A stretch of DNA of 64,000 bases from NCBI RefSeq assembly GCF_022229005.1, contig NZ_JAKKFD010000028.1, forward strand, positions 24,063 to 88,062. The letters are read 5' to 3'. The notes under the pieces are model-generated. The model was not told the DNA's origin. It saw only the letters and a list, made by a program, of their open reading frames with translations, and ran no database searches. The stretch's first letter is position 1. The number at the start of each line of letters is the position of its first letter. The position numbers and the translations under genes were made by a program. The stretch is from Micromonospora trifolii (lineage in GTDB: Bacteria > Actinomycetota > Actinomycetes > Mycobacteriales > Micromonosporaceae). Shown one piece after another: positions 57,711-64,000 of this stretch.

Positions 57711-60194
57711 ATGTCTGAGCAGTGGGTACCTTCCGGCACTCATCAGACGTCACATGGGTCACCAGAGCTGGCCCGCGCCGGCACCCAGGCGCAGACACTG
57801 CCCGAGTTGGCCGGGTTGCTGCGCCAGCTGCGCCGCCGCGAAGCCCGGCAGCAGGGCGAGACCCTGCTGACATACCGGCAGTTGGCCGCGAAGACCGGCT
57901 GGTCGCGCGGGATCATCGGGGAGTACTTCGCCGGCAACATCCTGCCGCCGCCGGAGCGGTTCGACGCCCTCATCCGGCTGCTCGGGGCCACCCCCGCCGA
58001 GCAGGGGGTGCTGGCCACCGCGCGGGACCGGGTCGAGGAGCGGCGTCGACGCCCGAACCGCGACCACGCCACCACCGGACGGGCGGTGGCGCGGGTCCGG
58101 GCCGGCGGCCCACGTGCCGGCGCCACGTCCCCCCGGTTCCCGATTCCCCGCCAACTGCCCCCGGCGCTGCCCGGGTTCGTCGGGCGTGCGGCCCAACTCG
58201 CTCAGCTCGATGCCGAATGCGCTCGCGCCGTGGCGCCCGGGGACGATGGCGTGGCGTCGGTCACCGTCATGACGTTGTCCGGTACGGCCGGGGTCGGCAA
58301 GACGACCCTCGCCGTCAACTTCGCGCACCGGGTCGCCGATCGCTTCCCGGACGGCCAGCTCTACGTCGACCTGCGCGGGTTCGACGCCACCGCAACGGTG
58401 GTGACGGCCGCCGAGGCGGTCCGAGGCTTCCTGGAGGCCCTTGAAGTACCACCCGAACGCATCCCGACCCACCTGCCCGCCCAGGTGGGCCTCTACCGCA
58501 GCCTGCTCGCCGGCCGCCGGATGCTGGTGCTGCTGGACAACGCCCGCGACACCGACCAGATCAGGCCCCTGCTGGTCGGCAGCCCGAACTGCCTGGTTCT
58601 GGTCACCAGCCGCAACCGGCTCGCCGGCCTGATCGCCGCCGAAGGAGCCCGGCCGATCGGCGTCGACCTGCTCAGCACCGCCGAGGCCTGGCAACTGTTG
58701 GCCCGGCGACTCGGCATGGACCGGTTGGCGGCCGAGCCGCAGGCGGTGGACGAGATCATCGAGCGGTGCGCGCGGCTGCCACTGGCGCTGGCCGTGCTCG
58801 CCGCGAGAGGTGCGGAGAAGCCGACGTTCCCGCTGGCCACCCTCGCGGCCGAACTCCGGGCGGCACCGCGACCACTCGACTCGTTCGACGGAGGGGACGC
58901 CGGCACCGACGTGCAGGGCGTCTTCTCCTGGTCGTACCGGAGCCTGACCCCGGCGGCGGCCCGCCTGTTCCGGCTCTTCGGCTGCCATCCCGGACCTGAC
59001 ATCGGGTTCGCCGCGGCGGCCAGCCTGGCCGGGCTGCCCCGGGCCCAGGTGCCCCGACTGCTCGCCGAGCTGGCCCACGCGCATCTCGTCACCGAGCACG
59101 CCCCCGGCCGGTTCGGCGCGCACGACCTGCTCCGGGCGTACGCGGCCGAGCAGGTCGAACGTCTCGAACCGGAGCAGGCCCGGCGGGCCGCGATCCGGCG
59201 TGGGCTGGACCACTACCTGCACACCGCGCACGCGGCGGCGCTGCTGCTGCAACCGGGTCGCGACCCGGTCACCCTCACCGCCGCCGCACCGGGTGTGCTG
59301 CCCGAGGAGATCACCGACCTCGGTCAGGCGCTCGCCTGGTTCAGCGTCGAGTATCCGGTGCTGCTGGCGGCGGTCGCCCACGCGAGGCGGGCCGGGTTCG
59401 ACGGCCATGCGTGGCAGCTGGCCTGGACACTGGTGGACTTCCTGCAGCGCCGGGGGCGGTGGCCGGACCTGGCCGTGGCCCAGCGCAACGCCCTGGCCGG
59501 GGCGCAGCGCGCCGGCGACCGACCAGGGCAGGCGAACGCCCACCGTGACCTCGCCCGGGTGCTGTCCCGGCTGGGTCGGGTGAACGAGGCGGCGCGGAAC
59601 TACCGGCAAGCCCTGGTGATCTTCGCGGAGCTGGGTGACCACACCGGGCAGGCGCGCACCCACCGGGCGTTCGGCGCGATGCTCGACGGGCTCGGCCGGC
59701 ACGCCGAGTCTCTGGAACAGAGCGAGCGGGCGCTGGCGCTGTATCGGGCCGCCGGACACGTCGCCGGGGAGGCCAGCGCCCGCAACGCGGTGGGGTGGGC
59801 GTACGCCCAGATCGGCCGGTACGAGCCAGCGCTCGGGCACTGCCGGGAGGCGTTGGCGCTGCTGCGGACGACAGGCGACCGGCACGGTGAGGCGAACACC
59901 TGGGACAGCCTCGGCTTCATCCACGCCCGGTTGGCCGACCACCGGGCGGCGATCAGCTGTTTCCAGCGGGCCCTCGGGCTGTACCGGCGGGTCAGCGACC
60001 GCTACGACGAGGCGGACACCCTGTCCCGGCTCGGCGAGAGTCGACAGGCGGTGGGGGATGCGGCCGGCGCCGCGCGTACCTGGCGGCGGGCCCTGGGCAT
60101 CCTCGACGATCTCGGCCACCCGGACGCCGAGCGGGTGCGGGAGCTGTTGGCCGGGGAACTCGCCGGTGACGCTGGGCACACCGGCGGTGGTTGA
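57711..60194 (+). CDS. HTH/NB-ARC/TPR signal-transduction ATPase (AfsR-like STAND protein)
   Basis: An 827-residue regulator. Residues ~30-90 look like a DNA-binding helix-turn-helix (LPELAGLLRQLRRREARQQGETLLTYRQLAAKTGWSRGIIGEYFAG). The NB-ARC ATPase has PALPGFVGRAAQL, Walker A SGTAGVGKTTLAVNFAH, Walker B RRMLVLLDNARDTDQ and VTSRNRL. A winged-helix region (SYRSLTPAAARLFRLFGCHPGPD...) follows, then about five TPR repeats (e.g. GRVNEAARNYRQALVIFAELGDHTGQARTHRAFG). ATG 57711 follows GGGGGTGGGGG. Such proteins integrate a signal through the TPRs to control transcription; the divergent secreted protease is an obvious candidate target. Confidence 0.88.
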   Translation: MSEQWVPSGTHQTSHGSPELARAGTQAQTLPELAGLLRQLRRREARQQGETLLTYRQLAAKTGWSRGIIGEYFAGNILPPPERFDALIRLLGATPAEQGVLATARDRVEERRRRPNRDHATTGRAVARVRAGGPRAGATSPRFPIPRQLPPALPGFVGRAAQLAQLDAECARAVAPGDDGVASVTVMTLSGTAGVGKTTLAVNFAHRVADRFPDGQLYVDLRGFDATATVVTAAEAVRGFLEALEVPPERIPTHLPAQVGLYRSLLAGRRMLVLLDNARDTDQIRPLLVGSPNCLVLVTSRNRLAGLIAAEGARPIGVDLLSTAEAWQLLARRLGMDRLAAEPQAVDEIIERCARLPLALAVLAARGAEKPTFPLATLAAELRAAPRPLDSFDGGDAGTDVQGVFSWSYRSLTPAAARLFRLFGCHPGPDIGFAAAASLAGLPRAQVPRLLAELAHAHLVTEHAPGRFGAHDLLRAYAAEQVERLEPEQARRAAIRRGLDHYLHTAHAAALLLQPGRDPVTLTAAAPGVLPEEITDLGQALAWFSVEYPVLLAAVAHARRAGFDGHAWQLAWTLVDFLQRRGRWPDLAVAQRNALAGAQRAGDRPGQANAHRDLARVLSRLGRVNEAARNYRQALVIFAELGDHTGQARTHRAFGAMLDGLGRHAESLEQSERALALYRAAGHVAGEASARNAVGWAYAQIGRYEPALGHCREALALLRTTGDRHGEANTWDSLGFIHARLADHRAAISCFQRALGLYRRVSDRYDEADTLSRLGESRQAVGDAAGAARTWRRALGILDDLGHPDAERVRELLAGELAGDAGHTGGG

Positions 60195-60231
60195 GCGAGG
60201 TGCGCCGCCCGGCGCCCGGCCGGGCACTCCG

Positions 60232-60237
60232 TAGACT
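60232..60237 (+). promoter_or_regulatory. Candidate -10 (TAGACT) for def-fmt-rsmB
   Basis: TAGACT lies 42 bp before the def GTG. The leader carries AAGAAGGAG. The same hexamer precedes efp and metK. Confidence 0.45.
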
Positions 60238-60279
60238 GGTACGGCACCGCTCGTCCACCCGAAGAAGGAGCCGTCCCGC

Positions 60280-60837
60280 GTGACCGTCCAGCCCATCCGT
60301 CTGTTTGGGGATCCGGTGCTGCGCACGCCGGCCGATCCGGTCGTCGACTTCGACGCCGAGCTACGTCGGCTCGTCGCCGACCTCACCGACACGATGCGTG
60401 AGCAGAACGGCGCCGGCCTTGCCGCGCCGCAGCTCGGTGTGAGCCTGCGGGTGTTCACCTTCGACGTCGACGACGTCCTCGGGCACCTGATCAACCCGGT
60501 GCTGGAGTTCCCCGACGAGGAGGAGCAGGACGGCCCGGAGGGCTGCCTGTCCATCCCCGGGCTCTACTTCGACACCAAGCGTCGGCAGAACGTCGTCGCC
60601 AAGGGCTTCAGCTCGTTCGGCGACCCGATGCAGATCGTCGGCACCGGCCTGATGGCGCGCTGCGTGCAGCACGAGACCGACCACCTCGACGGTGTGCTCT
60701 TCCTGGACCGACTGGACCCGGAGGGGCGCAAGGAAGCCATGAAGGCGATCCGCCAGGCCGAGTGGTACGACGCCTCGGCCCCGCCCACTGTCAAGCTCAG
60801 CCCGCACATCAGCGACCCCTTCGGTCTGGGGCGCTGA
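60280..60837 (+). CDS. def: Peptide deformylase
   Basis: A 185-residue metalloenzyme removing N-formyl from new proteins. All three motifs are intact: GAGLAAPQLG, EGCLSIPG (metal-binding Cys) and QHETDHLDG (two His and catalytic Glu). GTG 60280 follows AAGAAGGAG. It precedes fmt by 5 bp, so formyl-group addition and removal are encoded side by side. Confidence 0.97.
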   Translation: MTVQPIRLFGDPVLRTPADPVVDFDAELRRLVADLTDTMREQNGAGLAAPQLGVSLRVFTFDVDDVLGHLINPVLEFPDEEEQDGPEGCLSIPGLYFDTKRRQNVVAKGFSSFGDPMQIVGTGLMARCVQHETDHLDGVLFLDRLDPEGRKEAMKAIRQAEWYDASAPPTVKLSPHISDPFGLGR

Positions 60838-60842
60838 CCCGG

Positions 60843-61769
60843 ATGCGCGTGATCTTCGCCGGTACGCCGGCCGTCGCCGTTCCCGCCCTGGCCGCTGTCG
60901 CCGCCTCCCGACACGAGCTGGTGGCCGTGGTCACCCGGCCCGACGCGCCCGCCGGTCGCGGACGGGGTCTGTCCCGCTCCCCGGTCGGCGCGTGGGCCGA
61001 CGAGCACGGCGTCGAGGTGCTCACGCCGGCCCGCCCCCGCGAGCCGGAGTTCCTCGACCGGCTGCGCGAGCTGGAGCCGGCCTGCGTGCCGGTGGTCGCC
61101 TACGGCGCGCTGGTGCCGCCGGCGGCTCTGGAGATCCCCCGGCACGGCTGGATCAACCTGCACTTCTCGCTGCTGCCCGCGTGGCGTGGCGCCGCACCCG
61201 TGCAGCACGCCGTGCTGCACGGTGACGAGCTGACCGGGGCCAGCGTCTTCCAGCTGGAGGAGGGCCTGGACACCGGCCCGGTCTACGGCACGCTGACCGA
61301 CGAGATCCGCGCCGCCGACACCTCCGGGGACCTGCTGGGGCGGCTCGCCGATTCCGGCGCCGGGCTGCTGGTGGCGGTGCTCGACGCGATCGACGACGGC
61401 ACCGCCCGCGCCGAGCCTCAGCCGGCCGACGGGGTGTCGCTGGCGCCGAAGCTGACGGTGGACGACGCGCGGGTGCGCTGGACCGACCCGGCCTTCGCCG
61501 TGGATCGGCGGATCCGGGCCTGCACGCCCGCGCCGGGCGGCTGGACCACGTTCCGCGACGAGCGGGTGAAGCTCGGCCCGGTCGTCCCGGTGCCGGACGG
61601 CCCCGAGCTCAAGCCGGGGGAGTTGCTGGTGGAGAAGTCCCGGGTGCTGGTCGGCACGGCGACAGTGCCGGTACGTCTCGGCGAGGTCCGCGCCGCGGGC
61701 AAGCGGGCGATGGACGCTACCGACTGGGCGCGCGGCGTCCGGGTCGGCACTGGAGAGGACTTCGCGTGA
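60843..61769 (+). CDS. fmt: Methionyl-tRNA formyltransferase
   Basis: A 308-residue enzyme formylating initiator Met-tRNA with 10-formyl-THF. RVIFAGTPAVAVPALAAV starts the fold. HFSLLPAWRGAAPVQHAVL holds the folate and catalytic site (Asn-His-Asp set: INLHFS, then GLDTGPVY). LTVDDARVRW starts the OB-like C-terminal domain. ATG 60843 is 5 bp after def. Its stop overlaps rsmB (GTGA). Confidence 0.96.
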   Translation: MRVIFAGTPAVAVPALAAVAASRHELVAVVTRPDAPAGRGRGLSRSPVGAWADEHGVEVLTPARPREPEFLDRLRELEPACVPVVAYGALVPPAALEIPRHGWINLHFSLLPAWRGAAPVQHAVLHGDELTGASVFQLEEGLDTGPVYGTLTDEIRAADTSGDLLGRLADSGAGLLVAVLDAIDDGTARAEPQPADGVSLAPKLTVDDARVRWTDPAFAVDRRIRACTPAPGGWTTFRDERVKLGPVVPVPDGPELKPGELLVEKSRVLVGTATVPVRLGEVRAAGKRAMDATDWARGVRVGTGEDFA

Positions 61770-63202
61770 CGGCACCGGAGGGAACCCGACCGACGCGCTC
61801 CGGCCCGTCGACCGGCCGTGGCGGGGATCGCCGCCCGGTCCGACCACCGCTGGACCGACCGCGCCGCGCCGCCTACGAGGCGGTGGCGGCGGTGCACCGG
61901 GACGACGCGTTCGCCAACCTGGTGCTGCCCATCATCCTGCGGGAGGAGGGGCTGTTCGGTCGGGACGCGGCCTTCGCCACCGAGCTGACCTACGGCACCC
62001 TGCGCCACCTGGGCACGTTGGACGCGATCCTGACCGACGCGGCCGGCCGGGACGTGGCCCGGATCGACCCGCCGGTACGCGACGCGCTGCGGCTCGGGGC
62101 GTACCAACTGCTGCACACCCGGGTGCCGGCGCACGCCGCGGTCTCGTCGACTGTGGACCTGGTCCGTTCGGTCGCACCGGGCGCTACCGGTTTCGCCAAC
62201 GCGGTGCTGCGCGAGGTGTCCAGCCGTGACGCGGACGCCTGGGTGGCGAAGCTCGCCCCACCGATGGAGACCGACCCGGTCGGGCACCTCGCGTTGGCGT
62301 ACAGCCACCCGCAGTGGATCGTGCGGGCCTTCTCCGAGGCGCTCGGCGGCGATCTGGGTGAGACGGAGCGCCTCCTGATCGAGGACAATGAGCGTCCGCC
62401 GGTGCACCTGTGTGCCCGGCCCGGGCTGATCGACCCGGTCGAGCTGGCCGACCAGGTCGGCGGTGCGCCAGGTGCCTTCTCGCCGTACGCCGTCTATCTT
62501 CCCGGCGGGTCGCCGGGCGACATCCCGGCGGTGGTCGACGGCCGGGCCCACGTCCAGGACGAGGGCTCCCAGTTGGTGGCCACCGCGCTCGCCGACGCGC
62601 CGTTGGACGGCCCGGACGGGCGTTGGCTGGACCTGTGCGCCGGCCCGGGCGGCAAGGCCGGGTTGCTCGGCGCGCTGGCCGCGCAGCGGGGTGCCCGGGT
62701 GACGGCGGTGGAGGTCGCCGAGCACCGGGCCCGGCTGGTCTCCCTGGCGACCCGGGACCTGCCGGTGGCCGTGCTGACCATGGACGGCCGTGAGGTCGGC
62801 GGCGACCCGAAGCTGCCGGAGCAGCACTTCGACCGGGTGCTGGTCGACGCGCCGTGCACCGGGCTGGGGTCGCTGCGTCGTCGGCCGGAGTCGCGTTGGC
62901 GTCGCCAACCGTCCGACCTGCCGCCGCTGACCCGGCTGCAACGGGAACTGCTCGGCGCGGCGCTGCGGGCGGTTCGCCCGGGTGGTCTGGTCGCCTATGT
63001 CACCTGTTCGCCGCACACCGTCGAGACGCACGTGACGGTGACCGAGGCGGCCCGCCGTAGCGGGGTTGCCGTCGACTTCGTGGACGCCCGCCCGCTGCTG
63101 CCGGCCGGCATGCCCGGTCTCGGCGACGGACCGACAGTGCAGCTCTGGCCGCACCGCCACGGCACCGACGCGATGTTCCTCGCCGTCCTGCGCCGAGGCT
63201 GA
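61766..63202 (+). CDS. rsmB: 16S rRNA (cytosine-967-C5)-methyltransferase
   Basis: A 478-residue enzyme with an N-terminal NusB-like domain (RRAAYEAVAAVHRDDAFANLVLPIIL...TYGTLRHLGTLDAIL) and a C-terminal SAM methyltransferase. The SAM site is WLDLCAGPGGKAGLLGALAAQRG. The catalytic Cys pair are DAPCTGLGSLRRRPE and YVTCSPHTVET. A ~30-residue basic lead precedes the core. GTG 61766 overlaps fmt. A perfect 10-bp stem follows. Confidence 0.95.
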   Translation: MTAPEGTRPTRSGPSTGRGGDRRPVRPPLDRPRRAAYEAVAAVHRDDAFANLVLPIILREEGLFGRDAAFATELTYGTLRHLGTLDAILTDAAGRDVARIDPPVRDALRLGAYQLLHTRVPAHAAVSSTVDLVRSVAPGATGFANAVLREVSSRDADAWVAKLAPPMETDPVGHLALAYSHPQWIVRAFSEALGGDLGETERLLIEDNERPPVHLCARPGLIDPVELADQVGGAPGAFSPYAVYLPGGSPGDIPAVVDGRAHVQDEGSQLVATALADAPLDGPDGRWLDLCAGPGGKAGLLGALAAQRGARVTAVEVAEHRARLVSLATRDLPVAVLTMDGREVGGDPKLPEQHFDRVLVDAPCTGLGSLRRRPESRWRRQPSDLPPLTRLQRELLGAALRAVRPGGLVAYVTCSPHTVETHVTVTEAARRSGVAVDFVDARPLLPAGMPGLGDGPTVQLWPHRHGTDAMFLAVLRRG

Positions 63203-63212
63203 CCCGTTCCAC

Positions 63213-63248
63213 GCGTCCGGCCGGTCGGTGACCCGGCTGGCCGGACGC
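63213..63248. terminator. Stem-loop between rsmB and the convergent gene
   Basis: GCGTCCGGCC (63213-63222) and GGCCGGACGC (63239-63248) form a perfect 10-bp stem with a 16-base loop that can pair further. Confidence 0.55.
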
Positions 63249-63307
63249 AACGCCGCCGGTCGTCGTCCGGGCCCGCCGGAGGCCGGCCAGTCCTTGTGAA
63301 ACAGGCC

Positions 63308-64000
63308 CTAGGTGACCGGAAGGCCCTTGGTGCCGGCGTTCCTCATCGAGCGGGTCAGGTTCCGGTCGGAGATCCAGAGGAAGCACTGCACGCCCCGGTT
63401 CCCGTTGCGCCACTCCTCCTCGTACGGCTGGTAGTAGATCGTGCCGGCGCGGAAGTCGAGCTGGGAGTTGTCCGGAACCCTGGCGTACTTGGCGATCATC
63501 GTCTGGCAGGCCCGGTGGGTCCGCTTGGTGCTGCGGGTGAACTCGGCGTAGCTGGTGTCCGGCGCCTGCCAGACGCCGACGAACTCGGCGTGGTGCTTGG
63601 CGGTGCAGGAGACCGGCGCCATCTCGTCGATGTCGTCCTTGACCATCTTCGGGTTGAAGCAGCGGTACGCCAGCGGGGCCGCTCCGGAGAGCGCGCCCCG
63701 AAGGCTGCCGGTGCGCAGGTCGACAGCGGTGTCGTCGATGCTGGCGATCTCGGTGACGTCGCAGCGGTACCAGCGGGCCCCGCCCGACCAGGCCTGCGGC
63801 GACGGCAGCACGACGGTCAGGCCGAGCCGCCCGGAACGCCAGTCGGCTCCCACCGCCTTGTTGACCGCCGTGTCACACCCGGTCTGCGCGGCCCGCATGC
63901 CGGCCGAGCCGGGCTGCGGGGGCGTAGCGCCCTCGGCGCCCGGGCCGGTGAGGGTGCCGACGTGCATGGTCTCCACCCGGTGCGCCTCGGTGCACGCCGT
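63308..64000 (-). CDS. Septum-formation-domain protein, C-terminal part (5' end outside window)
   Basis: The frame is open to the right edge of the window, so the N-terminus is missing. At least 230 residues are visible. Two repeats of the Septum_form type appear: ACTEAHRVETMHVGTLTG...ARWYRCDVTEI and PVSCTAKHHAEFVGVWQAPD...GVQCFLWI, each with Cys-x-x-x-His and a following Val/Phe-Val-Gly strand, and six Cys in all. Such proteins are usually exported or lipid-anchored in actinobacteria; a signal cannot be checked here. The GTG at 63976 and ATG at 63967 are internal. It is convergent with rsmB. Confidence 0.75.
   Translation of the reverse strand, partial: TACTEAHRVETMHVGTLTGPGAEGATPPQPGSAGMRAAQTGCDTAVNKAVGADWRSGRLGLTVVLPSPQAWSGGARWYRCDVTEIASIDDTAVDLRTGSLRGALSGAAPLAYRCFNPKMVKDDIDEMAPVSCTAKHHAEFVGVWQAPDTSYAEFTRSTKRTHRACQTMIAKYARVPDNSQLDFRAGTIYYQPYEEEWRNGNRGVQCFLWISDRNLTRSMRNAGTKGLPVT

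Noticed and set aside
1..64000. tRNA, rRNA, insertion sequence or integrase genes
   Set aside because: Intergenic gaps were read on both strands and none held a cloverleaf, rRNA segment or transposase-like ORF. Short structured RNAs cannot be excluded by eye.

Overview
The window is a 64-kb piece of a very GC-rich actinobacterial chromosome. Gene content and order (aspS; rarA-alaS-ruvX-mltG-aroE; aroCKBQ-efp-nusB; bldD; pyrRBC-carAB-pyrD-pyrF; mihF-gmk-rpoZ-coaBC-metK-priA; def-fmt-rsmB), the frequent GTG starts with 4-bp GTGA/ATGA overlaps, and the many intergenic palindromes fit Micromonosporaceae, most likely Micromonospora or a close relative. This assignment is an inference from synteny and style; no 16S or tRNA gene is present to confirm it.

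Layout. 0-9.6 kb: the 3' end of aspS, a nucleoside-sugar reductase-like gene, an ArsR-type regulator translationally coupled to an MFS exporter, a GNAT acetyltransferase, a small membrane protein, and rarA coupled to a 1066-residue proline-rich membrane protein. 9.7-16.6 kb: the conserved alaS block (two small membrane proteins, alaS, ruvX, mltG, aroE), with one small secreted protein gene between mltG and aroE. 16.6-31.1 kb: accessory DNA lying between aroE and aroC. It begins with a small secreted protein and a decayed second aroE 3' end. An exopolysaccharide locus follows: GH26-like hydrolase, secreted beta-propeller, O-acetyltransferase, chain-length protein, polymerase, flippase, sulfotransferase, APH-fold kinase-like protein, a split Alg14/Alg13-type glycosyltransferase and a GT2 enzyme. 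Seven of these genes overlap or abut in one coupled run.

31.1-37.4 kb: the shikimate genes aroC-aroK and aroB-aroQ, interrupted by a divergent hydrolase/WYL-regulator pair, then efp-nusB. 37.4-52.9 kb: bldD on the minus strand, convergent with nusB, then the UMP operon pyrR-pyrB-pyrC-carA-carB-pyrD, with a PyrR-type RNA hairpin just before the pyrR Shine-Dalgarno. bioA sits between pyrD and pyrF. Next come mihF, a degenerate guanylate-kinase-like gene, rpoZ, coaBC and metK. 52.9-64 kb: a helicase-deficient priA, a kinase/ParB-like fusion protein, a secreted S1 protease divergent from an NB-ARC/TPR regulator, def-fmt-rsmB, and the 3' part of a septum-formation-domain protein.

How the genes work together. 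The window joins central metabolism (aromatic amino acids, UMP, CoA, SAM, initiator formyl-Met handling) with two accessory insertions, the polysaccharide locus and the protease/regulator group. The points most worth checking are the aroE remnant at the edge of the polysaccharide locus, the guanylate-kinase homologue that has lost its P-loop and lid residues, the kinase-ParB fusion with a small overlapping upstream ORF, the chain-length protein with a dead kinase-like tail, the four-copy 17-bp repeat that runs over the bldD stop codon, and four TTA-containing genes. No insertion sequence, CRISPR array, tRNA or rRNA gene was seen.
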